A DNA stretch of 64,000 nucleotides from Vanilla planifolia (Eukaryota; Streptophyta; Magnoliopsida; Asparagales; Orchidaceae), in NCBI GenBank assembly GCA_023846275.1, contig JAIUJO010000227.1:588243-652242 (forward strand), read 5' to 3'. How positions within the stretch are numbered: position 1 is the first letter of the stretch; every line of letters starts with the position of its first letter. Below the pieces are notes generated by a model. The model saw only the letters and a program-made list of their open reading frames with translations. It was not told the DNA's origin and searched no databases. Shown here piece after piece: positions 43,493 to 58,100 of this stretch. Both the position numbers and the translations under genes were made by a program.

Positions 43493-45380
43493 TCAATGTG
43501 TGTGTATGTGTTTGTCTACATGTGTCTGTGCATGTATGTGTACATTTGTGCATGATTGTGTACATTTTGTGTGTTCATTCACATGTACATGTGTGCATTT
43601 GTAAGCATGTGTGCATTGATGCATCCATGTGTTTATGTGTATGTGTTTTTGTACATTTGCGGTTGCATTTGTGTATGGGTACGTGTTCGAGCGTGTGCAT
43701 GTGTGTGCACATATATGGGTGCATGTGTGTGGGTGAGTGTGCTTTTGTGTGCTTGTGTGTCTGTGTGTATGGGTGTAGGTGTGTGTGTCGATCTATGTGC
43801 ATGTGAACGTGTACATGCATATGTGCATGCATGTGCGAGTGCATGTGTAGGCAAGTATGTTTGCATGTGCATGTGTGTGCAAGTGGGTGTGCATACATGT
43901 CTATGTGCATGACTACACATGTGTGTTTGAGCTATTTCATGTGCATATGTGTGCATGGATGCATTTGTGTTCATGCATGTGTGATTGTGTGAATGCTTGT
44001 GAGTATGTGTGCCTTTAGGCATGTGTCCATTCTTATGTGTTTGTGTTTGTGCATGTTTGTGTGTGTGCATTTGCGTGTATATGTTTACATGCATAAGTGT
44101 GTTTGTGGGTGTGCATGCCTATGCATGTGTTTGTTTGTGCTTGTGCATATGTGAGAGTGTACATAATTGTGGGCATGTGTGCATGTGTGCCAATGCATGC
44201 CTGTGAATTATCATGATCATATGTGTTTGTGTGTGCATGTGTGTGAGTGTGTATGCATATGTCTGTATGCTCATCTGTGTTTGTGTCAATGCATGTATGT
44301 GCATGTGCACGTGTGTGTGTGGTTACAAGCATGTGATTGTGCATGGGTTCACGTGTTTGTGTACATTTACGTGTGTTGGTGTGTGTTTGTCTATGTGTGC
44401 ATGTGTGGGTGTGCATATGCATGTATATGGGTATGCATTTTAATATGTGAGTGTATGTGTGTAAGCAAGGGCATGTGCATGCATGTGTCTATATATTTGT
44501 GTGTGCGTGTGTGTGTGTGTGTGTGTTCGTGTGCATGCATACGTATGTGCACGCTTGTATGTCTTTTTGTGTGTGTGTGCGTGCTTGAGTTTTTGTGTGT
44601 GTTAATTCATGTGTGTGTATGTTGGTGTGTGCATTCATATGTGTGTGTGTGCATTTTTGTATTTGCACATTTGGTTGTCTTTTTTTGTGCATGTTTATAT
44701 GTATGTGTGTGTGTGGATGTTAGTTTGTTAGGGAGTGTGTGGGTGTTTGTGTATGTACATGAGTGTGTATCCATTTCTATGTGCATAGTTGTGTTGAGTG
44801 TGTATGTGTGTGTGTGCATGTAAGTCAGTGAGTGTGTGTGTGTGTGTGTTTTCTTGTGTTTATGTGTGGGTGTGAGTGTGCATTTGTGTGCATGTGTATT
44901 CCTATGTGTGCTCTTGTATTTTTTTAATGCATGTGTGGGTGTTTTTATGGGTATGTTTTTGTCAATGTGTGCATATATTGTGTGTTCATGCATCTTTGTG
45001 TGTGTGTGTGTGTATTCTTATGAGTGTGTCAGTCTATACATGCATTCGTGCATGCGTCTTTCTTTTTATGTGCATGTCTTTGTGTGCATACATGTATTTA
45101 TGTGCATATGTATATGCATTGGCATATGTGTGTGTGTGAGTTCGTGTGAGTGTATTTGTGTGCATGCCTATGCCTATGTGTGTGCTTATGCATGTGTATT
45201 TGTGTATGCACATATGTGTGTTTGTGTGAATGTTTGTTTATGTATGTGTGTGTGCATGCATGCATATGTGTGAATGCTTGTTTCTTTATGCTTGCTTTTG
45301 CACCTATTTGTGTGCCTGTTTATGTGCCAATGTGCGTGTGCATTTTTGTGTGCCTGTGCATATGCTTGTGTGTGTTTGTA

Positions 45381-45468
45381 CATGTGATTGTGTGAGCCTA
45401 TGCTTATGTATGTGTGTGGATGTGCATGTGATTGTGTGAGCCTATGCTTATGCATGTGTGTGCATATG
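45381..45468 (+). repeat. 44-bp tandem duplication
   Basis: A perfect 28-bp word beginning CATGTGATTGTGTGAGCC occurs at 45381-45408 and 45425-45452, exactly 44 bp apart. The following 10 bases are also nearly the same, so two 44-bp units lie in tandem. The period equals that of the unrelated repeat at 19013-19110. Confidence 0.9.
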
Positions 45469-47030
45469 TGTGTATGTGTGTATTTATATGTGTGTGTGTA
45501 TGCATGTGCATGTGCATGTCTTTGTGCATGTGTGTGCATGCATGTGTGTGTGTGAGCATATATGTGGGTGATCATGTTCTTATAAGAGGATGTGAGTGTG
45601 TGGGCATCTATGCATATGTGTGTATGTGTGTATGTATGTGTATTTATATGCATTTGTTTATGTGTATGTGTCTATTTTTCATGTATGTGCATATGTTCTG
45701 TGTGTATTCTTGTATGCATGTGTGTGTGCGTGCATGCACATGTGTGTCTACATGTGTGTATAGACATGTGTGCACATGTCGGCATGTGCAGGCATGTCTG
45801 TGGGTTTTTGCGTGTATATTTGTGTGCATGTATGTGTCTTTCTTTATGTATCTATACCTTCGGGTGTATGTGCATGCATGTATGTGTGCCTGTGTATGCA
45901 ATTGTGTGTGCATATATGTCTACATTTGTATGCTTATAAGAATGTATGTATGTGTGTGTAGGTGTGTGTTCTTGCACATGGCTATTTGTAGGTGTATGCA
46001 TGTGCATATATGTGTGTGTGCATGGTCATGTGTATTTATGAGTATGGATGCATGTGTGTGCTTTTACTTCCGTGCATGTATATGAGTGTATGTTTGCGAG
46101 CATGTTTGCATGTGTGCATGTGGGTGTGTGTTTGCATGTGTGCATTTGGGCGTGTGTGTACATGTGTACATAGTTCTATATGCATATTTTTGTTTGGATG
46201 TATGCACATGTGTTCTTGTGCATATTTTTGGGTTTGTATGCTTGTGCATATGCATGCATGTGTGTGTGTGTGTTTGTGCATGCATGTGTGTGTTCATGCA
46301 TGCATTTGTATGTGTTCATGTTTATGTGTGTATGCGCATGTGTGTATGTATGCACCTATGGTGTGTGTGTCTGTGTGTGGTGGTGTGCATGCGTGAGTGC
46401 ATGTGTCGGTAGTTATTTGTGTATTAATATGCATTTGTCTGTGTGAGTGCATGTGTGTGTGTGTTTGTGCATGCTTCTACGTGTGCATACTTGTGTACTT
46501 ATGTATCTTCTTGCGCCTATGTGTCCAAGTGTGAGTGCATGTGCATCTTTAACATGGATGCATGAGTGTGTGTAATTGTGTGTCCGTGCATGTGTATATG
46601 TTTGCATGCAAGTGTGTCTACATGTGTATGTAGGTGTATGTGTGTTTTTGTTGATGTGTGTGTGTGTGTGTGCATGTTTGTGTATGTGTGTAGTTTTTTT
46701 AGGTGGGTGCATTTCTACTTTTGTGCATTCATTTGGGTGCAAGTGTGGGTGCATGCATTCACATGTATGTGTGTGTGTCTATGTGCACATGTGTTTGTGT
46801 GAGTGTGTGTGCATGTGTATGGGTGCGTGTCTCAGTGCATGTTTGCAGATGCACAAGTGTGTGCATGTGTTATGGTTAGTGTGTCGGTGTGAGTACATGT
46901 GCTTGTAGGTGTTCATGTATACTTGTGTGTTCTTGTGTGTGAGCATGTTTGTGTGTTGTTGTGCACATGCATATGGATATGTCTATTGATGTATCTACAT
47001 GCATGTGCATGTGTGTATATGTGTGTGATA

Positions 47031-47104
47031 GGGCGGGGGGTTTGCGTGTGCGTGGGTGTACATGTGTATGAGTGTGCATGTGTGTGGGGGGAGGGGGAAG
47101 GGGG
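47031..47104 (+). repeat. G-rich cluster
   Basis: GGGCGGGGGG at 47031-47040 is followed by G6-A-G5-AA-G5 at 47086-47104. Closely spaced G runs of this kind could form a G-quadruplex on the plus strand. The intervening 45 bp is ordinary TG repeat. No promoter or gene lies nearby. Confidence 0.85.
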
Positions 47105-47844
47105 TTATATATGCATTTGTGCTTGTGGTTATGAACATGTGTGTATGTGGGTGCATGAGCACGTGCACATGCACATATGTGTATGTTTGTTGGTGCACAT
47201 ATGAGTGTGTGTTCATGTGTGTAGGTGTGTGTGTGTTTATGTGAGAGCATGTGTGTGTGTGTGAGTATACTTTTATGCACATGTGTGTGTGAATGTGGCC
47301 ACATGTATGTGTGTTGATGCATGTGTCTGTGTCTATGTGTGATTGTGCATGTGTATCTATGTTTATGTCCACATGTGTGTGTGTGTGTTTGCATGCGTGT
47401 GTTTGCGAGTGCTAGTTTGTATGCATGTGTTTATGTGCATTTGTGTGCTCTTGTATATACATGTGTGCATGAGCACGTGTGCATGTACATGTGTGTGCAT
47501 TTGTGCATTCCAGTGCACGTGTGCACTTGTGTGTGTATATGAGTGTTCATACTTGCATGCAAATTTATGTGTGTATTTGTGCATGTTTATGTACATGCAT
47601 ATATGTGTGTCTGTTTGTGTCTTTATGTGTGCATGTGTGTGTAGGTTTTTGTGTATATGCATGTGTGCTTGTGTTCCTATGCAAGTGTCAGTGCTTGTGC
47701 GTGTGCTTCTATATTTATGTATATGTGTACGCTTCTATTTGTGTGTGTGTGTGTATGTGTGAGTGTGTGTACATGTGTGTGAATGTATGTCTATTCATGT
47801 GTGCGAGTGCATGTATGTATTTGTGTATTCATATGTGTGTATAA

Positions 47845-47870
<26 letters not shown>
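47845..47870 (+). repeat. Longest pure GT run noticed, (GT)13
   Basis: 26 uninterrupted bases of GT follow ATAA and lead into ATATAC. It shows how short the pure TG/CA tracts are in this array. Confidence 0.85.
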
Positions 47871-47875
<5 letters not shown>

Positions 47876-48670
47876 CATGTGCACATGTTTATGTGCATAT
47901 GTGTGTAGTTGTTTATGTGTGTCATGCTTGTGTTTCTTGCCATGTGTGTGTGTACATGGGTTTTTTCAAGTGTGTGCATGCAAGTGTGTGTGGGGGTATA
48001 TGTGCAAACGTGTTTGCATGTGTGTGTGTGTGTGTGCCTGAATGTGCACGTGTTTATGGGCTGGTGTATGTGCATGCATGTGTTTATTCCTATATGTGTG
48101 TGTGTCTATATGTGTGCATGTTTGTTTGTGTGTCTATATGTGCACATTTGTGTATACATATTTATGTGCATTCACATGCGTGTGAATATTTGTGTATGCA
48201 TGCTTCTTAAAGTGTGCATGTGTACGTACGTATATGTGTGTGCATGTGCATTTGTGTATGTGCATTGAATGTATATTTGTGTGCTAGTGCATCTGTGTGA
48301 GCATGGACATTTTTGGGTATGTTCGTGCTTGTGTGAGTGTGCACGTATGTTGTTGCATGTGTGTGTGAGCATGCATGTGGATGTGGGTATGTGGGTGTGT
48401 GTGAATGTGTGTGTGTATGTGGGTATGTGTATGTTTTCTTGTGTGTGTGTGTAGGTGCATGCATGTGTGCTTGTTTTCATGTATTCGTGTGTATGTGTGA
48501 ATATGTGGGTGTGTGCAAGTGCTCATGTACATATGCTAATGCTCATCTGTGTGTGTATGTTCGTGTATGTGTGCTTGCACATGTGAATAGGGGTGTGTGT
48601 GAGCATGTGTGTGTTTATGCACATGTGTGTTTGTGTGCATGTGTGCATATGTGTGCATGTTCCTATAGGT

Positions 48671-48681
48671 GAGAGAGAGAG
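48671..48681 (+). repeat. Short GA run
   Basis: GAGAGAGAGAG lies directly before a GT run at the start of the 0.51-0.63-kb repeat. The second copy of that repeat lacks it. Confidence 0.8.
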
Positions 48682-48689
48682 TGTGTGTG

Positions 48690-49830
48690 TGTGTACCATA
48701 GTTTGTGGGTGTGTATGTGTGGTTTTGTGCATGCGTTCATATACATATATGTGTGTGTGTTTATATGCATGTACATGTGTGCGTGCGTGTGTGTGCATAT
48801 GTTTGTATGAGGATTTGTGTGTGTACATGTGTGTTGGGGTGTGTTTGTTGGTGTGTGTATGTGTGTGCAGGTATGGTTACACACGTGCACATTTTTTTGT
48901 GCGTACAAGGTGCACATTTGTTTGTTAGTACAAGTGTGCATGTGTATTTATTTGTGTCTATGTGTGTCTATTTGTAACCATGTGTGTATGAGTGTCTGCT
49001 TGAGTTTGTGCATGTGCGTCCATGTTTGGGTACATGTGTGCTTGTTTATGCACGTGTGTGCATGTTTAATTGTGTGTATGTGTGCGTGGGGGTGTTTTTG
49101 GTGTTGTGTGTGTGCATCTATAAGTGTGTGTATTTGTGTTAGAATGTGTGCATGCACACATTTTTGTGTACGTGTATGCGTGTGTGCATGTGCATGTGAG
49201 TGTTTGCATGTGTTTGTATGAGTGTTTGTGTATGTCTGTATGTTGCTATGAGTGCATGTGTTTTTTACATGTTTGTGTACATATGTGTGTGTGTGTTTCT
49301 ATGTATGATTGTGTGTGTGTGTGTGTGTGGGTTTGTGGGTGTGTATGTATGGTTTTGTGCATGCATGCATGTACGTGGGTGTGTGCATATGTAGTATGAG
49401 GGTTTGTGTGTGTGTGCATGAATGTCTGCATGTGTACATGTGCATGTGTGTAGGGTTGTGTTTAATGGTGTGTGTGTGTTTTTATTTGTAACCATGTGTG
49501 CATGAGTGTGTGCTTGTGTTTGTACATGCATATGTGCACGTTTGTGTGCATATGTGCTTGTTTATGTATGTGTTTGCATGATTGTATGTGTGTATATGTG
49601 AGTGGGGTGTTTTTGTTAGTGTGTGTGCATGTCTGTGTATGTGTGTGTATTTGTGTGTCAGAGTGTGCACACATGCACATTTGTGTGTGCATGTATGTGT
49701 GTGTGTGTATGTGTATGTGTGTGCATGTGCATGTGAGTGTCTGCATCTGTTTGTGCTTGTGTTTGTAGAAATATTTGTGTATGTGTTGGCATGGCTATGA
49801 ATTCATGTGTTTGCTTAAGTTTGTGTACAT
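48690..49830 (+). repeat. Direct higher-order repeat, about 0.51-0.63 kb, 2 copies
   Basis: TTTGTGGGTGTGTATGT is at 48702 and 49332 (shift 630). TTTGTAACCATGTGTG is at 48971 and 49485 (514). GCATGTGCATGTGAGTGT is at 49186 and 49723 (537). Copy 1 carries roughly 115 bp more between the first two landmarks, around a GTTACACACGTGCAC patch near 48867-48881. Confidence 0.8.
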
Positions 49831-52800
49831 ATTTGTGTGCAAATGTTGTGTGCTTATGCATATGTGTGTGTTTTGTGTGAGCATATTTGTGCATGTGTTT
49901 CTCGACATGTTTGTGCATCTGGGTGTGCATGCATGCATGTGTGAATGTGTGTGTGTGCTTATGTGTGTTGTAGAATGCAAATATTCATGTTCTCATGTGT
50001 GTGAGTGTGTGCATGTAATATGTGCAACTGTGTGCCTACGTGCATGTGTGTGCTTGTGTGCATGTGCATGTTCAAGTGTGGTTGTTAGTGTGTGTGCACA
50101 TTCATGTGTGTGTATTTGTGTAAGGGCATTTGTGTGCATGTGTGTGAAAAATTGTGTGAGCACATGTGTGTGCATGTGTATTTTTGAGCATGCATGCATT
50201 TGTGAATTTGTGTCTTTGTATGTGTGTGTTGGTGCATATTTCAAAATGCATGCATGTGTTTATGTGTGAGCATGCACGTATGTGTTTGTAAGTGCATGTA
50301 TGTGTTTATGCAAGTGTGATTATGTGTCTCCTAGTCTATTTGCATGTGTTATTTTGTGTGTGTGTGTAATTGTGTGCTTATGTGGTTTTGTGTGTGTGTG
50401 TGTGCATGGGCATGTGAGTGTTCTTTTGTGTGTTCATGTGTTTGTGCACATGTGGGTGTGCATGTATGCGTGTTTGTCAGTGTTTATGTGTGAGCGTGCT
50501 TGTATGTTTGTACATGTGTGGGTGTACATGAGTGTGTGTGTGTGTGCATGTATATTTGTGTGTATTCTCTTATGTGTCTATGTAAATGTGCATGATTCCA
50601 TGCATCCACATGTGTTTTTGTTTGTATGTGAATTTTTGTGTTTGTGTGTGTAGGACTTCACTTGTATAAGAGTGTATGTGTGCATATAGGCATATGATCA
50701 TGTGTGCATGTGCTTGTGTGCAAGGGCATGCATGTATGTATGCATTTATGAGTTTGTCTGTGAATGCTTGTGTCTGTATGAAAGTGTGTGTATGTGTGCA
50801 TTTGCTAGTGTGTATATGTATATATGCTTGCATCTATCTACATGTGTGTGTGTGCTGTATATATTTGTGTGTTTGTGCATTTGTACTTGCAAGCATACAT
50901 ATCCATGTGTGTATGCACATGTTTGCATATGTGTTTCTTTAGTTGTAAGTGTTCATGTTCATGTATGTGTGCTTATGCATTTATATGTGTATGCATGTGT
51001 GCATGCATGTTTATGTGCACATTAGCATGTGTGTGGGTGTGTGCATTCATTTATGTGCATGTATGTATGTCTAGTTATGTGTATGTGTGTGTGCATGTTG
51101 TGTGTTTTCATGTATGTATGCATGTGTGTGTGAGTGTGCTTGTGCATGCATGTGTGTACATGTGAGCATGTTTTTGAATGAGTGTACATGTATGTAGATG
51201 TGCATCTGTTGTGCTTGTGCTTGTGTGATTGTGTTTTTTTTTGGTATGTGCTTTTGTGTTTGTGTCTATAGACATGAGTGTGTGTGGGTGTGTGTGTGGA
51301 CGTTTATGTGTACATGTGCATGTGCCTGTGTTTTCATGTATGTGCTTGTGTTTTATGTGGGTGTGCATGTGCATGCATATATGTGAGCATGTTGGCATGT
51401 TTTGTGTGAGAAAGTTTGTGTGTGTCCACACACATGTGTTCGTGTATGTGCATGCATGAAAGCACGGGTGTGCGCATGTGTGTGCACGCATGTGTGTGAA
51501 TTTGTGTGTTTATGTGGGCCTTTGCATGTGGGTACTCATGAGTTTGTGTATTATTGTGGGTGTGTGCATGTGTTTGTGTGCATGTGTGAGCACGTGCATG
51601 CTTGTGAGTGTGCATGTCTATGTGTTGTCCATACATGCATGCATTTGGCTGTATGCAAGCACATGCATGTATGATTGTGTGTTTTCATATGCACATGTGT
51701 GCTTGTTTGTGTGTGTGCATGTGCATGTTCTTGTGTGTCTATGTGTGAGTGTATGTGTATGCATGTGTTCGCATATGCATATGTTGCTTTGCACATGCAT
51801 GTGTATGTGTGTCTTTATGTGTCTACGAGCAAGTGTGTATGATTGTGTTTGTTCATGTGTGTGTGTGTTTATTTGTGTGTTTGCATGCATAAATGTTTGT
51901 GTTAGGGGGTTTTGTATGTTAGTGTTTGTATGTGTGTGAGTGCATGCATGCTTAAGTGTTTGTGTGTACACATGCTCACTTGTGTGTCTACTTGCATGGT
52001 TTTGAGGGTCCATGTATGTGTTCATGTGCATTATTGTGTGTGGATTTGTGCATGTAAACGTGCATGCTTATTTGTGTTTGCATGCACCTCTATGTATGTG
52101 GGTGTTTGTGTTTGTGTATATTGGGTGTGTTCATGTGTGTGTGTATGTGTAAGTGTGAATGTGTGCATGACTCTGTGCATGTGCTTCTACACACGTACAT
52201 GTGTGTGTGTACTTGTGCACATGTTTGCTAGTGTGCGTACGTATGAGCATGCAAGTGTGCATGTGCATGCATGTGCATGTTCCTGTGCTTATGCATATGT
52301 GTGTGTGTGCCCTTTAGTGCACTTGTGCATAAGTCCATATGTCTGTGAGTGTTTCAACAAGTGATGTGTGCGTGTTTGCTCGTGTGTGTGGTTGTGCATG
52401 TTTTTATTCTTGTGTTTATATGCATGTGCATGTTTGTGTGTGTGTGCATGTGCACCTATATGAATGTGTGTGTCTGTGTATGTGTCTATTTGTATATGTG
52501 TTCCTACATACATGTGTTCATGTGCATACACCTTTATGTGTGTGTACATGCATTTGTGTGCGTGTGTGCATGATCTTTGTGTGTGTACATGTGTTTGTGT
52601 GTATGTGTGCATGCATGTGCTTGTGTAAGAGCACATGTTTCTATGTGTATGAATGCATTCAAATGTGTGTGTCTATGAATTGATGTGCACAAGCATATGA
52701 GTGTGCATGAGTGCATGTGTATGCATGTGTGATTGTGTGTCTATTTTTGTGCATGTATGTGCATGTGCATATGTGTGTGTGTTCACTTATGTGTGTGCTT

Positions 52801-53999
52801 GTGTGTGTACGTACATGTGCATGCTTATGCATGCTTATGTTTGTGTGTGTGTGTATGTTTTGGTGTGCATTTGCGAGCATGTGTGTGTTTATGTGTGTGT
52901 GCATGTGCATATGCATGTCTGTATGCATGTGAGGGTGTAAATGTCTAAGAGCCCTTATGTGTGCAAGTGCTATGTATGCATAAACCTATGCCAATACATG
53001 TGCTGTGTTGCTTATGCTTGTGCATGTGTTAGTGCATGTGCATATATATGTGTGTGTGTGTAGGTGTGAGAGTGTGTGTTTATGTGTGTGCAAGTATGTA
53101 TGTCTGCATATGTGTGCATGTGCACGTGTTCATGTGTGCCTGTGTGTGGGTGGATGCATGCTTGTGTTCATGCTATGTATGTGTGCGAGCATTCATGTTT
53201 GTGCACATGTGTGTTTATGAACATGTGTGTATGTTTGTTTGTGTGTGTACATGCGTGCAAATGATGGTGTGCACTTGTGTATGTGTTTTGTGAGTGGGTG
53301 TTTTTATATGTGTGTGTGTATGTAGGTGAGGGTATATATGTGTGTTTGTGTGTGAATGTTTGTGTATATGTGAGTGTGTATACATGTGCATGTGTGTGTA
53401 TAAACATGTGTGGGTGTGTAGGCATGTATGTGTACATGTGTGTGTACACTTGTATGCACATGTGCATACACAAGCATGTGTGTTCATTAGTACAACATTC
53501 TTGGGTGCATGCTTGTGTGTGTGCTAATGCCTTTGTTTGGGTGCGTGTGAGTCTGTGTGGGTGTGCAAGTGTTTGCATGTCTATGTGCATATCTATGGAT
53601 GTGTGTGTTTGCATCTACCTTTTTTTTGTGTGTATGTGTATGTGTGTGTTCATACATATGTGTGTTGTTGTGTGTGTTTGGGTGCTTGTGTGTGCATAAG
53701 TGTGTGTACATGTGTATGAGTGTGCATTAAGTAGATATGTGCATGCATTTGTATGGACACGTGCATGTGTGTGAGTGCATGTGCATGTGTGAGTGTGTGT
53801 GCATGCATGTATGTGTCTATGTGCATAAGTGTCTGTGATTGCAAGCATGTGTATGTATATATAAGCACATATGGGTGCATATTTCTATGTATTATGAGCA
53901 CATATGTGTGTGTGTGTGTATGACTATGCATGTGTGTGCATATATGCACATGTGTGTATGTATATCTGTGAAATCACACTTGGGCATGCGTTTGCATGT

Positions 54000-55110
54000 G
54001 TGTAAGCATGTATTCTCTTGTGTGTCTATGTATGTTAGTGTATTAATATGCCCATTTGTGTGTATGTGTATGCATGGTTGTGCTTTTGTATGCATGTATA
54101 CGTGTGCATGTCTGCTTGCATGTACATGTGTTTGTGTGCATGTGTATGTGTGTGTTTGCATACATGTAGATTTGTGTGTGTGTGTGTATGTGCATGCATG
54201 TGAGTGTGTGTGCGAGTGTGTGTCTAAGTGTGTTTGTGTAGGTGTTGTGTGGGCATGTGTGCATATGTGTGTACAAGCATGTATGCTAGAGCACACCCAT
54301 GGTTTAAGAGTGCATGAGTGTATTTTTGTGTATGTGTTTGTGCATGTGTTTATGCATGTTCATGTGTTTGTGCACATTTGTGCATGAAGGCATGCATCTG
54401 TATATTTGTATGTGTGTGCACATGTGCATGTGAATTTGTGTGTATGCATTTATGCATCCATGCTTGGGCATGTGTTTGTGCATGTGTGAGCATGTATTCT
54501 TTTATGTGTGTGTTGGTGTGCACATGCACCCATATGTGTGTGCATGGCTGTGCATCTATCTATATAGCTTTTTGTGTGTGTGTGCATGTGTATGTGTGTG
54601 CTTAGATATGTGTGGATTTGTGTGTGTGCATGCATTTGAGTGTTTGTGTGCAAGTGTATGTCTAAGTGTGTGTGTGTGTATGTGCATGTGTGCATTTTCT
54701 TATGTGTGTGTCTGTGCCTGTGCACACACTTACATGAGTGAGTGTGAGTGCATGTGTGTGTATGTGCATTCATGTGTGTATGGGTGCATGTGGGTGCTTG
54801 TGCATGTACGTGTGGGGGTATATCTGCATGTCCATATGTGCACACATGCAGGCACATTTGTGTGTGTGTATGTGAATGTTTGCATGTCCATGCATGTGAT
54901 AGTACATGTGTGTGTACATGTGTGCATGTGCATGCATGCTTGCATGTATGCTTTTGTGTGTATGTGTGTGTGTGCTTATTTATGTGAGCTTATGTACTTA
55001 TGTATATTTTTGTGTATGCATGTGTTTATGTGTATATGTGTGTGCACGTGTGTGTGTAGATGTGTGTACATTCATGAGTGCTAAAGCACACACATGGTGT
55101 AAGCATGCAT
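54000..55110 (+). repeat. Diverged higher-order repeat, about 0.36-0.48 kb
   Basis: GCATGTATTCT is at 54007 and 54490 (shift 483). GTCTAAGTGTGT is at 54222 and 54660 (438). A GAGCACACCCATGGT-like word is at 54289 and 55084 (795), with a weaker partner near 54723. The shifts vary, so the unit is not well fixed. Confidence 0.5.
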
Positions 55111-58100
55111 GAGTACATGTTTGCAAACATACGTGTGTATGTGAATGTGGATGTGCATCATCATGTGTTTGTACATATGTCTTCATGCATGCATGATGGT
55201 ATGTGTGTGTGTGTGCATGTGTGCAAGTTCATGTGTGTGTTTTTTTGCACAGGAGTGTGTGTGTGTGCATGTATGCATGTGTGTGTCTGCCTTTGTGTTC
55301 ACATGTGTGTACATGTGCATGTGTGTGTGTGCATATGCATATGGAGTGTGTGTATATGTGTGTGCATATGTGTGTTTGTACTTGCATGTGTGTGTTGGTG
55401 CATGCAAATGCACTTTTGTGTTTGCATTCATTTGTGTGTTTGTGTGTGCATGTGTGGGTGTGTGAGTGTATTATTTTATATTTGCTTGTGTGTGTGCATA
55501 CATGTGGTTGTTGTGTGTGTGTGTGCACATAGGCATGTGTGTGCGATGCTTGAGAGTGTGCATGTGTGTCTGAGTACATGTACCAAAGTATGTTTTCATG
55601 TTTGCTTGTGTGCATGATTGTTTGTGTTTTTGTTTATGTGCACATTTGTATGTATGTGTGTACATGCGTGCTATTGTGTGTGACTGTACATGCATGTGTG
55701 TGTTCATGTGTGCCTATGTGCATGTGCACATGCCTGTTCATAAGCACGTACATGGGAGTGTTATTATTTGCATGCATGTGTGCACGTATGTGCATGTGTG
55801 TACAAGCTTAGGTTTGTGTGCACATGCATGCACATGTCTGTAAGTGCTTGTGTGCATTCCAGTGTGTTGGGGTTATTTTTTGTTGTGTTTGCATGTGTGC
55901 ATGCATGCGTATATACATGTGGGAGTGTGTGCACATATGCACATGTGTGTCTGGGTTAATCGATGGGTGTGCTTGTGTTCATATGTGTGTTGGTGCATGT
56001 TTGTGCTTGTTTGCATGCCTGCATGCTTGTGTGTTAGCATGTGCACGTGAGTGTGCATGCATGGACATGTTTCTATGTGGTTACGTGTGTCTTTGCTTGT
56101 GTGTTAATGCATGTGGGCATGTTTTTGCATGTGTGTGTGATAGGTGCATGCATGTGAGCATAAGTGCACATGTGTGTATACATTTGACAGCATTATGTGT
56201 CTGTGTGAGTGTATGATTATGGGTGTGTGTGCGTGTATGTGTGCATGTCCATCTTTGTGTGTGTGATTATGTGTATCTATGAGTATGTGTGTGTACAAAC
56301 ATGTGGGTGCAAATATGTATGCGTCGGTATTTGTGTTTATGTGTGCTTGCATGCATGCATACGTGCATGGATGTAGGTGTGCATTTGTGTGTGTGCACGT
56401 GCATGTGCCTATGCACACTTGTGCATGCATGTGTGCTTGTGCATGCATGTGTGTGTGCGTGCATGTTTGCATATGTGAGTGAGCATGTGTGTGTGTGTGC
56501 CTATGTGTACATGCACATGAGTGTTAATGTTTGTGTTTGTGTTTGCACATGTCTTCTTGTGTGCATCAGTGTGTGCATGTGTGCAGGTATGTTTGTGTAT
56601 GTATGTATGTTCATGTGTGCCTTTGTGCTTGTGCATGTCTACATGTGGGGTTATGTATGTATGTGTGCATGTGCGCATGCTTGTCTTGTTCATAAATAGG
56701 TGCATTTCTGCTTGTGCATGCATGTTTATGTATGGATGTGTGTCTCTGTGTGTGTAGGTGGTGAGTGTTTGTATGTGTATGTGTTCATGTTTATATGTGC
56801 ATGCATTTGTGTGTGTGCTTAAGTATTTGTAGGTAACTACATGCATGTGTCCTTGTGTTTGTGTATATATGTGAGAGAGCAAATGTGCATGGTTGTGTGT
56901 GCATGCATGTGTGTGTTTGTTTGCCTATGTGTGCATATGTGTCTGCATGTCCGTGTGGGTGCATTTATGCATGTGCATGTGTGGATGTTTGTTTATGTGT
57001 ATGTGTGGGTGTGTGTGTGCATATGTATATGTTTGTTTGTAGGTGTGTATGCATATTTTCATGAGTGTGCAAGTGCATGTGTGCACATGCATGTGTGTAT
57101 GGGTGTGTGTATGCTAGTTTATGCATGTTTGTGTATGAGTGCTTGCATGTGTGCATATGTGTGATTACATTTGTGCATGTTTGTGTGTATGTATGTACAC
57201 ACATGTTTGTGTGTGCATGTGCTTGTGTGTTTATGCATGTGTGCTTACATGTGTGTGAGTGTATTTGTGTTTGTGTGCACATGTATACATATACATATAC
57301 ATATGTGTGTGCATTTGTGTGTATGGATGCCGTTGTGTATGTCTGTGCACATGCATATGTGTGAGTGCATGTGTATGCATGCATATGTGTGTGGGTGTGT
57401 GGGAATGACGGTTGCATATGTGTGTGTGCATGCTTATGCATTTGACTACTTGTATGTGTTTGCATGTGTGTGACCATTTGTGCATATGTGTGAGCTCAAG
57501 TGTGTGCACATGTATGCCTATGTGTTTGGATATGTGTATGTGTATGTTTGTGTCCATGCATTGTTTTATATGTGTGCATGTGCGAAGGTTTGTGTGTGTG
57601 TGTGTGTTTGTCTGCATGTGTGCCTGTGTGTGTTAATGTATGTTTGTGTGTGTGTGCATGTGTGAGCATATGTGTTGGTGCATATGTATGTTTGAATGCA
57701 TGCATGCATGCATGTTTGTGTGGGTGTGAACATGTGTGCATGCATGTGTGGGCATGTGTGTGTATATTTATGCATGTGCATTTACTTGTGCATGTGTGCA
57801 TGCATGCATGTGCGGTTATATGTGTGTGTGCACATGTGTCTTTTTGTTTATGTGCTTGTGCACACTTGTGTGTGTGTGTGTATGTGTTTGTGTGCTTGTG
57901 CATGTGTGTCTGTGCAAATATTTGTGTTTAAGCTTGTACTTGAGCATGAGTGTGTGTGTGTAAGAGCATGTGTGCATATGGATTTGTGTGTGTGCATGTG
58001 TTCATGTGTGCATGCATGTGTGTGTGTAAATGTGTGTGCATTTGTATGCATGTTTGTGTGTGTGTGAGTGCATGCATGTGTTTGAGGCCATGTGCACATG

